From: Plectosphaerella cucumerina
Lineage: Eukaryota > Ascomycota > Sordariomycetes > Glomerellales > Plectosphaerellaceae
DNA length: 64,000 nt
Reading direction: 5' to 3'
Assembly: GCA_020746995.1 (NCBI GenBank)
Contig: JAGPXD010000004.1
Span: 3,224,001 to 3,288,000, forward strand
The notes below the pieces were generated by a model. It was not told the DNA's origin and ran no database searches. It saw nothing but the letters and a program-made list of their open reading frames with translations. Within the stretch, counting starts at the first letter, position 1. Every line of letters starts with the position of its first letter. The position numbers and the translations under genes were made by a program. Positions 12,001-22,636 of the stretch are shown here, in pieces.

Positions 12001-13399
12001 TTCCCGCGGGCCAATGCCCCTCGGGCTTGGCTCCCAAAGCTTGGCCATGCGGCGGCGGGCCGATCTACAAGGGGGGAGGGTCTTGTCTTCTTGGCCCGGG
12101 AGGGAGGGGGACGTCCTGGGCAATCGCACATCTCCGATGGCCAATCAACGGCGGGGAGGCTCGAGGCAGCGGCGGTTTTTGATATCAGACTGCGGAAACC
12201 CGCCAAGGCTCCGAGGATTTTGGGGTTTCTCCCTTTCTTTGCAGAGAGCCGCTCTTGCCCTGTCGGGTGCTGGTGACCGCAGGACGGACACGTCGTGAGG
12301 GTGATTCTGCCCAGACGAGGCGAGGCGGTGTGGCCTGCGTCACATGACCCGACCAGCCGGGGAATCCCATCCTAGGTCAACAACCACCACGTCGCTACGA
12401 CACCGTGCAGTCATGGCTTTTACAGGAGATAATGCCATCTCATGCCTGGCCACCCTGCGTGTTTCGCGCAGATGCCGTACTCGGCCGTCCCGAACCACCA
12501 TCCTTCCAGCGTCCTGATGCTCGGTGCTCGGTGGATCACTCGGCTGCTCCGAGCGGGTCTTCGTCGCCCGACATCAGCACTGAGCGGTGCGGACTCGAAT
12601 CATCACGGCCGAATCTACACGACGTGGAGCCATCGCCGCGGAAGCCTTATTCTATGGAGCGCGCCCTTTCAGTGCACGTGCCTGACATGTCTTCTCCGAT
12701 GCACCACGTCCGAACTCGGCGAGCGAGCGATGACCCGGCCGAGGCGCTACCCCGAGCGTGGATCCACCAGGTGGAAGTCAGAGAGAACAACTGGGAGCCT
12801 TGAACTGCGCTGAGGAGGCTTTGAGGTTGGGCGAGCCAAAGGGGTCGGGTGTCGTGGTACGACACCCATCATGATTCGTCGCGATGCCATCAACTTTCAC
12901 ATACGACCATACCCATTGGAAAACTCGGGATCCCGTCCGCTCTCCCATAGATAAGCCAATGAGGGCTGGATTAGTAGTTGGGTCGGTGACGACCAGCGAA
13001 TACCCGGTGTTGTATGTTTTTTACTGGATCAGACAGTTGGACGGCAGTTGAAACAGTCTTAGACCACTCGCTGTTTGAAGACACCCTCATTTTTGCTCCT
13101 CTTGTCGACAGACGGACACCTTGCTTGGTGAGCGTCGCTTCTCTAAACCTCTTCCTGGCGTGGCCATGAAGTCGTCGGTGGGCTTGGCGATGTTTAACGG
13201 GCGTCTTCCAGGACACGCCAGATCTTGCCCTTCCGGGGATACTCGACTCATCTAGATGGGCTGAAGCTGTCTTAGAGGTAGATTTCATACGTGTGTTTGA
13301 GTGGCATTCACAGGCCACGACACTGTCCCAGTCGTGACAGGGGGGCATGGAGAGGCGACGATGAGGCATGGAGGACTGAATCTTCTATTCTTTGGAAGC
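9046..13399. other. 4.3-kb gene-poor region
   Basis: Apart from the GATA sites I see no supported feature. Open frames reach 270 codons on either strand, but they overlap each other, lack domains and have compositions typical of read-through in GC-rich DNA. The near end should hold the promoter and leader of the ammonium transporter; the far end (about 12900-13399) should hold the 3' region of the SnoaL-like gene. A spliced gene of unknown family could be missed here. Confidence 0.4.
9267..9866. promoter_or_regulatory. GATA-factor sites upstream of the ammonium transporter
   Basis: GATAAG occurs at 9267-9272, 9415-9420 and 9727-9732, and AGATAG at 9861-9866, within about 820 bp upstream of the transporter ATG (9045). 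These match the HGATAR core bound by AreA/Nit2-type regulators that activate ammonium transporters under nitrogen limitation. A TATA-like tatatat lies near 9238-9246. The link to the transporter is inferred from position; the next gene in the other direction is 3.5 kb away. Confidence 0.55.
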
Positions 13400-13893
13400 C
13401 TACAATCTGGAGATAGCGCCATAGTCCTGCGCCTTAGGTCAGTCATATTCTCGCTGACGCTATCGGAGCCATATGTTCTCACCAAGTACACCTGGTAAAA
13501 CTTAAGCCTGTACTTTCCATCCGGCGCGTCCTTGGATACGATGGCCCGCGCCGCCCAGTCCAGGCTGCCCTTGGACCCCTCCTGTGACTCCATGGCAACC
13601 GTCCCGTACAGCATGAGCTCGTTGCTGTTGCTGCCAAAGGGGAAAATCTTGTCGATGCTGTGCGTGCGCTTGCCGACCTTTTGCCACTGGGCCGCTCGGA
13701 TGGCCCGGATCTGGTCGTGGCCCTTGAGTGTCCTCGTGGCCGGGATGAACGTCGCGTCGGGCGTGAACTGGTCGACGTACTGGTCGACGACGCCCTCTAT
13801 GTCGGAAATTTCGTAAAAGGAGCGGAAAAAGGCCACCAGGTCTTGGTCGACAGTTACGCCCTGGGGCCACTCTGATTCGTACGAGTGTGTCAT
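13400..13893 (-). CDS. SnoaL/NTF2-like small protein
   Basis: This is a 145-residue protein with the cone-shaped alpha+beta SnoaL/NTF2 fold, seen from the spacing of DLVAFFRSFYEISD, VDQYVDQFTPDATF, the helix GHDQIRAIRAAQW and the C-terminal strands WAARAIVSKD and YRLKFYQVYL. Exon 1 is 13483-13893; a 56-bp intron (13427-13482, GTGAGA to GCAG, branch-like CTAAG) leads to a nine-codon last exon 13400-13426 ending DYGAISRL. Without that intron the frame runs on into non-homologous sequence. Fungal proteins of this size are usually uncharacterised; some act as cyclases or dehydratases in secondary metabolism, but no biosynthetic gene is adjacent, so no reaction is assigned. The start ATG at 13893 leaves a short N-terminus that fits the family. 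Confidence 0.75.
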
Positions 13894-14616
13894 TGCGTTT
13901 GGGTGCAGCTGGCCAAGTGAGCCTTGTAGTTTGAGGATGGTGTTCCAGATGGTCGAGCCGAGGCTGAAGAAAACTCGGTGCCATTTGTCAAGGTTTGCTG
14001 CGGGGCCAGGGAATGCGAGTCATCCAAGCGACAGTGGGGTACGTCTCGAGTTCAGCCAGACATCATCACGATTATATCTAGTTCGAAGGAACAGAACTCA
14101 GCAGTGATATTAATACAAGGGGAAAACACCAGAGGAGGTTGGCTCCGGGCTGGGAAAACAACTGAAACCCAGCAGAAAACCCCTGCCGCGCATAGGTACC
14201 TAAGGGGCGATGGGAAACCCAGCGATCCGAGCGTAGAGAAACATCTCATCGCATTTGAGGGCCCATTCCTTAAAACTAAAGGCCTGTAAGGCGGCCACCG
14301 CCGACGGACTGCAGCAATTCCGTTTGCTCTTCTTAAGAGGCCGCCGACTCCTTAATGGCGGCGGCGATCCGAATACCCCGTGTTGATTTTTTTTGGGTGT
14401 TTTATCACTCGGCTGCAAATACGCTCCTTAAAAGCTACTGTGATTGTATATTTGTCTGTCAAAGCCGGGCAGAGTCATGATTGGCCCCTGAGAGAGCCAG
14501 TTGTCCCGACCTCGCAGGCCGTTGTGTCATTGAACTCGTCATTTCAGTCCGTCGTGATTCCAGCCACCCCCGTAGGAGTTCCTTGTCGATGCTGAGCCGG
14601 AGGTGCGTTGTGTCCC
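13894..14616. other. intergenic between SnoaL-like gene and small secreted protein gene
   Basis: No gene is seen. It contains GC-rich then AT-rich blocks and a T-run near 14385-14395. It should include the promoter of the SnoaL-like gene and the 3' end of the small secreted protein gene. Confidence 0.35.
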
Positions 14617-14895
14617 TTAGTTCTTGGGGACGGGGAGGGGAAGGCCGCCGGCGACGCAGGCAACCGCCTGGAGGACGATGCCGAGAGTGCAGCCGACGAG
14701 AGAAGGGAGGAGGTTGACGGGGTTGAGCTCAACGCCGGCGGGAAGGCACTGGGTGATGCCGGTGATGCCCAGGATGCAGTTGAGCTGGGGGAGGGGGAGG
14801 CCGGGGACCTGGCGCTCCTCGACGGTGACGGCGGCGGGAGTAGCAGCGGCGTAGGCCAGGGCGGGAAGGGCGAGGAGAACGTTGGAGGCCTTCAT
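14617..14895 (-). CDS. small secreted hydrophobic protein, four cysteines
   Basis: The 92-residue single-exon product starts with a clear signal peptide (about residues 1-18, cut near AYAAA/TP). A short pro-like stretch ending in EERQ and a hydrophobic, Leu/Val/Gly/Pro-rich mature part follow. Four cysteines remain, in LNCILG, TQCLPAG, VGCTLGIV and VACVAGG. The size and hydrophobicity recall fungal surface or cell-wall proteins, but there are only four Cys and no CC doublets, so it is not a hydrophobin (eight Cys). A TATA box lies about 130 bp upstream and the leader is short, which fits a well expressed gene. Function unknown. Confidence 0.7.
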   Translation of the reverse strand: MKASNVLLALPALAYAAATPAAVTVEERQVPGLPLPQLNCILGITGITQCLPAGVELNPVNLLPSLVGCTLGIVLQAVACVAGGLPLPVPKN

Positions 14896-16529
14896 TGTGA
14901 AAGAATGGTTGTTTGGAGTTGAGAACTCGGGTGTTTGTTTGTGAGAGTAGTAGAGAGTGATGGACTGAGATGAGATGAGGTGGTGAGGAAAGGAAAAGGC
15001 AGGTGAAGGAGGCAGATCGCTTGGGTTTATATAGACTTTCTGGTCGTACTTGTTGGTCGTCTCTCATGCGGAGGACGGTATCCTGGTGCCTGATCGGTGG
15101 ACGCATCTCCAACTGGCAAGGGAGTCGCATGGTCACGCTGGCAATGATCCGGATGTGTCCTTGCCATCACGACCCCCTCGCGAGAGTCCACTCCTAGCCA
15201 TGAACTCAATGCCAGACACAGATTCCTGAGATACTTGCCACTTTCCATCTCTGAACACCGTCCACATTCCACGCCGACCGTTGCCGGTCCTGACAGCGGT
15301 GAGCGTCCGAAACATGGCTTGACGTGGGAGGCCGCATGTGACCCCATCATGGCCCATAGGCTACGAGAGAGAGTCCGCAAAAATGGCAACATTCCTAGTC
15401 GCTATTGCAGAAGCGACGCGTATTGGCAGAAAGACTGAGACTCGTCTACTTCTGAGTCCTTGGCGTTACTAAGACGTTGGGGAGGAATTGGTGGATCTGA
15501 TGGCAACACGACTGAATGAAGCCTCGTTGAGAACTCATGACCAGCCTTTTCTTGGCCCTCCTTGGTCTACCTCCAGCTACTGAGGAATGTGCGCCGTTAT
15601 CCTAACTGCTTCACCTTCCAACCTGTCCTGGCGCTCTTCCTAGACGTTGAACGCCTCATTCCTCCTTCGGCAGCATCAAATACTGTACAGTTGCCTACGT
15701 AGCGAGGCAACATCGGTTGATCGGCCGGCATCAAAAGTCTAAAAGCGCCTCCACTGCCTAACAGGCACGCAAGTGGTTGAGTGTGAAGAACATTGAAGAC
15801 ATACCCCATCGAGCTGAAATGTAGGCCAAGAAGGCCCCGCCACGGGCCGTCGCGCTCCCAGGGGGCTTGTACTCGGCAGGCAGGGGGCGGGAAAGCAGTG
15901 AGTTTGAAAGTGCATCTTCACCGGTGAGGGTCCGATCCACTGCATCTCCGGCTCGGCACGAAAGCATCACCATGAATAGGGTACCGGAAGTCGTTTCCGG
16001 CGGGACACGTTGGAGGCTGGACTCCTTGGCAGATGAGGCAAGGGAGAACCGCACACCATAGGAGGGGGAGGGGAGGTGAGACTCAGACGAAGTAGATATG
16101 CTCACGGTCAAAAGAGGGCAGGTTGTCTTATTCCCGTATTAGTGAACCCCGGCATTTGGAGGCGGGTGGATGTGACAAGTGACGGGACGGGACGAGCCCA
16201 CATCCTGAGACAGGTATGCGGCAGGGAGCAGGGAGAGCAGTTGGTCCCTCATGTCTTGGTCCCCGCGCATGTGGCGGAGTGACAAGTCACACGGTATACG
16301 TAGGGGGAAACGGTCGTCTTTGCAAGCAACCGGCCCTGCCTCCTCGTGACAGACTACATGCGCTTGGGCATGTTTGGAAGTGGCATACCCAATGTGAGGG
16401 GCAGAGCAGTCCGGCAGCGTTAGATACAGGGAGACTACAAGATTACATTACATACTTGAGAAGCCCTGAAAGACATGGATGTCCTGAAAAAAACTCCAAG
16501 CCAAGACACCAAGGATATGTTACAAGTCC
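14896..16529. other. 1.6-kb intergenic region
   Basis: Other than the TATA box I see nothing supported. Short open frames on both strands (up to about 120 codons) have no recognisable content. The end near 16500 should include the 3' region of the class II aldolase-like gene. Confidence 0.4.
15026..15034 (-). promoter_or_regulatory. TATA box of the small secreted protein gene
   Basis: On the minus strand the sequence reads CTATATAAA, about 130 bp before the ATG at 14895. It is a canonical TATA element at a plausible distance. Confidence 0.6.
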
Positions 16530-17487
16530 TTACTTCAGGTGCTCCCCACGGCTCTCCCGCTCCATCGAAGCGAACGTCGGCTTGGCCGAGAACCATCCGG
16601 CCATCTCGGTGCCCACCGCCCGGTACGTGTACTCGGCCTCCCTATCCTGGATTTTCTTTGTCTCGCCGCCACGACCGGCCGCCGCCGCGTCGGCTAGAAG
16701 CTGCACGCGGCAACACGTCTCGAGGCTCATGAACCAGAAGACGGTGCTCTCGACCGTCTTGCCGCACGTGAGTAGGCCATGGTTGGCGAGGATCGCCGCC
16801 TTCCGACCGCCCAGCGCCTTGACAATCTCGCCGCTCTCATCGGCGTCGAGCACCACACCGCCGAACGATTCGTACAGCGCAAGATCGTTGTAGAAGGCGC
16901 ACGAGTCCTGCGTGATGATGTCGAGCGGTCGGCCGAGCGTCGAGAAGGCCCTGCCATGCACTGCGTGCGAGTGCGCCACGCAATTGGCATCTGGCCGTGC
17001 CTCGTGGACAGCGTGGTGGATCATGTAGGCCGCCTTGTTCAGCAGTCTGACGGGGCCGCCGTCAATGACCTTGCCCGACCCGTTGACCCGAATGAGGTCC
17101 GAGGCCCGAAGCGTCGGCCATGCCACGCCAAATGGGTTTACCCAAAAGGTTGACGGTTCGACGGGATCCTGGCAGCCTGCGTCAGCACGTCACAATGGTC
17201 TACATTTCTGTATTCGACAGCACTGCTTACTCTGACTGTGATGTGGCCCGCGACGCTGGTTGGAGTCTGCATCAGAACACGGCAACACGAGGTTGAGCTT
17301 GCCAAGGTACTCACCCTTCGTCGAACCCCTTCTGGGAAAAGATGCGGAAGGCCAGTGCCAGCCGGCCCTTGAGGTACTCCCTCTCCTCCTGAGGGCTGTC
17401 AAAGGACGGTATCATGGTGAGTTCCCCGGCCGACGAGTCGCCGCCGATGACGGGATTCTCATCCCGGTTTGAGGTGGATTCCGGCAT
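16530..17487 (-). CDS. class II aldolase/adducin domain protein (Mug14-like)
   Basis: Exons 17315-17487, 17231-17255 and 16530-17168 join to 278 residues. The start (MPEST...) is followed by the helix KGRLALAFRIFSQKGF, the motif GVAGHITVRDP across the two introns, and the core of a class II aldolase/adducin fold. Zinc-ligand-type histidines are visible in CVAHSHAVHG and ILANHGLLT. Bacterial members are metal-dependent aldolases or epimerases; fungal members of this length (S. pombe Mug14 type) mostly have no proven reaction. All metal-binding histidines look present, so an active enzyme is likely, but the substrate is unknown. Exon 2 is only 25 nt. The gene stands alone, with over 1 kb free on its upstream side. 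Confidence 0.86.
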
Positions 17488-18670
17488 CTTGGCTTGCTGT
17501 GATCTCTGTCTGATGGTCTTGCGGGTTTGTGCTGAGGTGAGTGAGTGTTCGCTAATAATTGTTTTCTTCAGGTGGTAGCGATGGAGGAGGGGTGTCCTGA
17601 CCCGTAGTGCACTGCTTTGTATCCTAGATCATCTGAGGGGTCTTCCCCAGGAAATTCAGCCACTCCAAGTGGCTGCCATTCGATTCGGCCCCAGAGATGC
17701 CGAGGCTCACCGATTCTGGGGTACGTAAAGAGGGGTAAGTGGGTAGACGACTGGACGACCCCACAGGTCACTTGGTGTTGGGGCTTGTTTTCGGTGTCAC
17801 TAATTTCATGTGTCTAACCGGGCATCTGGCGGTCCACCTCGCCGAGGGCGTCTGTAATTACCAGAACGTCGGGACCCTCAAGCAGATCTAGAAGCTAGCC
17901 ACCTTCAGCTCAGAGGAGTGTATCAACGTCGCTTCCCAGTCCGAGGGGGCGGGACTTTGGTGGCCGGTGCATCAGCTTTCCCAATATCGTTCTCTCCTTC
18001 ATCCTCACAGTGGGGCGGCGGATATCTCGCCGCCTGGATCAGGACTGCAAGGTCTTCTTCTGGTCCAACAATCAATGCGGCGGGACTCATTTGGGCAGCT
18101 CCATCGGCAGTTGAAAGAAGGGTAAACTCGGCGAGGCCGAGAAGACCATGGGGAGCGCGTGGACAACGGAGATTTCGAGGCGAGGAACGCCGAGGTGGAT
18201 GTTCGAGATAATTCCAAGGATTATGAGGACTCGGAGCATGGCGAGTAGAAGCCGGCAGAGCCTATTCGGCTGCCTTCTCACCTCGAGCCGGTGCTTCAAC
18301 ACTCCGGAGTACATGCACCCTTGGCCCAGGCTATCGTATACCTCAAATCTTCCGTCGCAGCCACACCGCTTCTTTTTTCCAGCTGAGACGGTGTTCCGAG
18401 TTCGTTTTGTTCAAAGTTTCTCAGAATATCCCAACCGGTAGCCCCGTACTTATACTTGGATCCCGGAGTCACGTCCAGCTGTCGAAGTGTTGGGATTATA
18501 GTGTTGAGGAAGAGGAGTTAGAAAAGCATAGGACTTATCAGTATAATGTAAATAATTCGGAAGAGACCTTGAAGTTCTACAAACTAGGTCTTAAAGGTAT
18601 TAAAGGGGATAGAGATCTATGTATGTTCATCGAGAAGTCGGGACAAAGGGGCGTTTCAATTAGACTCAAG
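17488..18670. other. intergenic with a possible secreted-protein relic
   Basis: No intact gene is seen. 17823-18114 (+) holds fragments of a cysteine-bearing protein described separately. 18400-18660 is unusually AT-rich compared with the surroundings, as in decayed or RIP-affected DNA. The rest is featureless. Confidence 0.35.
17823..18114 (+). pseudogene. possible relic of a small cysteine-containing secreted protein
   Basis: In one frame 17823-17888 reads like a protein core (AEGVCNYQNVGTLKQI) and is cut by TAG at 17889-17891. The same frame continues with FSSEECINVASQSEGAGLWW. After a likely splice or frameshift, 18043-18114 reads DCKVFFWSNNQCGG... and ends at a normal TGA. The spaced cysteines and polar/aromatic texture resemble small secreted fungal proteins. 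I cannot find a start, a signal peptide or a consistent splice, and the TAG could be a CAG changed by C-to-T mutation. The family is not recognised; the call is tentative. Confidence 0.27.
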
Positions 18671-19666
18671 TCAATGCCGGATATCTTGCCCTACCAACTT
18701 TTGAGTGATGAACACAAACTTAATCCTGTGTGCAGCATTCTCTTCCTTATCCCGTAAAATATTCCTCGCGCCGGGTTGACCTGTGACCCTCTCGAATTTG
18801 TGTTGCTTCTTCGAGGTCCGGTTACGCTGCTTGACCAGTTTTCTGTCGCTCCTCATATCCTTCATGTCGTTGAAGAAGCCCCCTATCTTCCCAAAGGTGG
18901 TTGTGGGCGCGGCTTGCGGGGCCAGCTCGAGGGGTGAGGTGTACGGTTCCAGCGCCTGGAGACGCCGTTCCTGAGCATTGAGCCAATTGCCGTCGGTGTG
19001 GTCGAGGGCACCCAGTATGGAAGCCCCTCGACCAAAGCGCATTGCATTTCCATTGGCATCGAAAAGAGGCATGCCGGTGAGCTTGGCCAAAGCGTCCAGT
19101 CGGGCAATGTGCAACTCCAGACCGCGAGGTCCGAAAAGGTCACGGTTGGCCTCGCGCATGAAAATCTCCGTTCGCCCTTTGGAGACAACGGCAGTGCCGA
19201 CGGTGGCACCTACCCTGACAGCTGTGCCAACAACCTGAGCCGTGGCCATGGGGACCAGGCTAACGATACCGCCGGCGATGCCGAGGGCTTTGAGTGGAGG
19301 GTTGCCAGCGGAAACGCTGTTGAGCCTGTCGAGAAAGGCAAGGAAGCTTTCGTGTGATATGCCGAACTGGCTCAGCTCGATGGGGTATGCCCGTAGAAAA
19401 GGGGAGCCGACTTTGGTATCTGAGGCGGGGATGGCGATTGGCTTGGAAAGCGCGGCTCTAGCACACATACGAGGTGAAGAACCCAAGGAGGAGCCGAGCG
19501 CCGCCAGACCGAAGGACTCCTCTTGGGTGTCGTAGTGATCATGGTCGTCCTGCGTGGGCTCGCACGGCATATACCGCCTCTGGTCGAACTGCGCCTGCGT
19601 CATGCTGGGTAGCTGGTTTGAGAGGCGCTGATGCCTTAGGTATGTGTGTAATTCCAATTTGCCCAT
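18671..19666 (-). CDS. conserved fungal protein of unknown function (Gly-zipper/RTEIF family)
   Basis: This is a single open frame of 331 residues from ATG 19666. The recognisable core runs from about 95 to 260. It consists of FLAFLDRLN, a Gly/Ala/Val-rich stretch (LGIAGGIVSLVPMATAQVVG, TAVRVGATVG), then GRTEIFMREANRDLFGPRGL and LDALAKLTGMPLFD. This order matches a family common in ascomycetes, one member of which lies in the burnettramic acid cluster; no biochemical role is known to me. The Gly/Ala stretch could be membrane-associated. The tail is basic (KLVKQRNRTSKKQHKFERV), and the last 50 residues look unlike relatives, so the 3' end may be altered or spliced. No cluster genes are adjacent. 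Confidence 0.7.
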   Translation of the reverse strand: MGKLELHTYLRHQRLSNQLPSMTQAQFDQRRYMPCEPTQDDHDHYDTQEESFGLAALGSSLGSSPRMCARAALSKPIAIPASDTKVGSPFLRAYPIELSQFGISHESFLAFLDRLNSVSAGNPPLKALGIAGGIVSLVPMATAQVVGTAVRVGATVGTAVVSKGRTEIFMREANRDLFGPRGLELHIARLDALAKLTGMPLFDANGNAMRFGRGASILGALDHTDGNWLNAQERRLQALEPYTSPLELAPQAAPTTTFGKIGGFFNDMKDMRSDRKLVKQRNRTSKKQHKFERVTGQPGARNILRDKEENAAHRIKFVFITQKLVGQDIRH

Positions 19667-20459
19667 CGCCCGAGGGTCGGTCGTATCTTTATAGCTGTAA
19701 ACATTTCGTAATTGAACCTGTCAAACGCCCCGGTCTTAACTCCGGTCACCTAGGTAGATCACATTTGCTTGGCAGCTGCGCCGGGCTAGATGAAAAGCAG
19801 AATCGTAAGGTAGGATCAAACCCAAGAGGGCTGGGAACGGAATGAAAGCTGCGCATTCGGCAGTCGCCAGACAAACGAGCCTTTGAGTTGCCGCGCCGCT
19901 CAGCTGACATATACCTCATTGCGCTTTGGGGGCGCTTGAAGTCCTCCAGGGATGGTTTCGGTAGCACTGGGCTGCGACAGTGTGTCCGAGTACCATCACG
20001 ATCGCCGGATTCAGGTCCACTGAGCTTGTAATAATTTCCTGCTTGCAAAATTGAGAAGAAGAAGGGCCTCCAAAAGGTCGCGGGGCTGTCAGGACTAGTT
20101 ATGCCCCGTCTCTGGCCTAGTGCGCGCAACGTTGTTCTTGTCTTGCTCCATGGGCGCCGTCTCATCCGTGGCGTCCGAATGCAAGATTTAGTATCTCAAG
20201 GTAGCTTTTGTCGTCGGAGTCTACGACGGGGTAACCGATTCCCAGTTAAAATCAGCAATGCGAGGTATAAATAATAGGAAAGTCCGTGATAGATGGGGGG
20301 AAACACCGACCCCTGTGATAGACACTCGAACTTGCCCAGTAGAATATTCTTGTTATTCCGTTCCAACCATCTGAAGCCGGCCGAGCTTAAACTCAAAACA
20401 TCTTGAGAACTCCATACAACGACTTCAGCGTTCGATCCCGATTCCCGACCCTGACAACC
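19667..20459. other. intergenic, 0.8 kb
   Basis: No supported feature. It contains the promoter side of the conserved fungal protein gene and the downstream side of the isochorismatase-like gene. Confidence 0.35.
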
Positions 20460-21410
20460 TTACAGCTCGGCCGGAGCACTGCCCGGGAAAGCATTGAACT
20501 GCTGAGCAGGAATCATGTACATGGGCGCATATCGCTGGAACCAGTCGAGGACCTTCTCCGAGCCTGGCTCGTTCCTGTGGTCACGCCAGAGTTCGCCGAC
20601 GATGCTGAAGATTCCTCCCACTTGAACCCCGGCGGCCACCATGCGAAGGTTTGCGACGTCGCGAACGAGCGCCGATGTGGTACCAGAACCCTCCACGTTG
20701 GCAAAAACGCCGTAGCCCGCCTCGCGCATGGACAGGGCCGCGAAAGCCACGCCTGCCTATCGTCAGTACATCACATCTCTATGCGCTCTATCTTTTGGAT
20801 GGAACATCTCAGGTAGTGCGGGTCATTGGGGATGATACTTACAGACTTCCGTCGCGATACCGGCGATGATCACTTGCTTGCGGCCGGTCGCCTCGACAGC
20901 TGCACGGAACTCGGGATTGTCCCATGCGTTGATCTCGCCAGGTCGTGCAATGATGGTGGCGTCAGGGTACATCTCAAGGATCTCCTTGGGAAGGGGACCA
21001 TTAGGTCCTAGGGTCTGTTAGGGGCCAAACTCTCCCACCATCGTGACAGACACACAACACATACCATCTTCCTTGGACGTGGTCAGGATGACCGGAATGT
21101 CGAACAGCTTGCCGATGGCCGCATGTGCGATCATGTTGTTGTAGTAGAGCGTGCCGTCGAAATCGCGGGCCAAGTTGAAGAGACCGACTTGGTGGTCGAC
21201 GATCAGGAGAACCTTTGCTGGTCAGTGGCGATTTGGTATCTGTGGCCTCCATGACGTACCGAGTTGTTCTGGTCCAGGCGCTCGTACGAGAACGCTGTTG
21301 ACCGTTCGTCAGCTAATAGTACCCAAAGTGGAAGCGATGAGTCCCATACAGTCCAGAGTGGCGGCAGTCAGGCCGGCCATCATGAGGCCCGCCAACTTGG
21401 AGAAGAGCAT
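20460..21410 (-). CDS. secreted isochorismatase-like cysteine hydrolase
   Basis: Five exons (21350-21410, 21260-21294, 21065-21212, 20843-21007, 20460-20752) join to 233 residues. Catalytic positions of the isochorismatase/cysteine hydrolase fold are seen: Asp in LIVDHQVGLF (residue 38), Lys in LTTSKEDG and Cys in IATEVCVAF. The Cys codon is itself split by the last intron (T|GC). The family hydrolyses isochorismate, nicotinamide or N-carbamoyl amides; this YcaC-like subgroup lacks a firm substrate. The N-terminal 20 residues (MLFSKLAGLMMAGLTAATLD) form a plausible signal peptide, so the enzyme may be secreted. Secreted isochorismatases of some filamentous plant pathogens lower host salicylate precursors, but whether this protein does so is speculation. 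Confidence 0.86.
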
Positions 21411-22636
21411 CTTAGAAACGGTGTTGGTAGCGAAAGTGATGAGCAGATATTGATGCGAGGCGGCTTGACTCCAGCGGCTGGTGGCTTCTGATTGCTATTC
21501 TGGGTTGAACGGCAGAGTTGGATGAATTTCTTAAATACTTTCTCGGAAATGATCAGATGGCTTGTCACTCACTCACGATCGTCATACCTTCGGACCTTCC
21601 TGTTGCCATCTTTCGATGGCTCGCTCACACTGATGCATGCACCTTCCTGAATCATCCTCAAAATCTCCTATTCGAAAACCCCTGCATGAAATCGATCAGT
21701 CGAAGGATTCGATACGCGTGTTGGTTTTGACGTCGGTGAGGCTATCAATAACATGATTTGTTCCTCTCCAAGATTGAACCCGTCCGATCGTGAAGACAAC
21801 GTTTCCAAGACGGAGAATCATGTCCGCTTTCAATAGCCGCGCGGTACTTTAGTAAGCTACACGCATCTCGGTGAGTGCATCAGGATCCTCTCAAAAATTT
21901 GGGTTATCTCCAGGCTGAAGCAGGTCTTTGTGGTGCCTCTTGGCATACTCGCCATTGGCCGTGAAGCCTTATAAATTGCTGAGATGAGGTTTGTCATGAT
22001 GTGCGGGATTACGGCCCGCCACCCGCCTACGTCACCAGCACAGTATGATTGGCTCCCGACTCGACTTCATGTTTGACAGCAGTGACTAGGGAGCACATGC
22101 TTCTTCCTAGGATCGCCGAGTCGCCAACTCCGACTTCAATGAGCGATATACGAAGTAGTCGCCCGGAGGGCTTGTTACCTGGAGATTGCCACGATGTTCT
22201 TGATTGTAAGACTGAAGTAACGACCCCAAGTCAGTTGACGTCAAAGAGCCTTGCTTTGCCTGAGAATCCCATCGACGGTGGGCGGCAACTTTGACCAAAC
22301 CCCTATTCCGTTGCTGTTCTTTCCCCCTGAAACTCTTTCCGCGTATTCAAGTTACCCACAACTCTCGATCCGCGGAAAGCACACACATGTGGAGATGCCG
22401 AGACAGCTCAGTAGTCATCGACAGGCATATGCACCACTCAGCCCCTGCCAAGCGTGCATTTGCCTCTGAATCATAGCCCTTGACGAGAAGGGCAGGAGAA
22501 AACATGAGGATGCTTCATGCATTAGCTCCTCAGACGATAGCCATTGTCCATTCTGCTCGCTAGGTAGCAGCCTGCGTGGCTGTCTCGTAGGTGCCTAGCT
22601 GGGCAGGGGCTTCACCTAGGTAGTTTGAGTACCTGC
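21411..22636. other. intergenic, 1.2 kb
   Basis: Nothing coding is supported. The region is more AT-rich than average between 21500 and 22000. It includes the promoter of the isochorismatase-like gene and the 3' side of the Zn2Cys6 gene. Confidence 0.4.
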
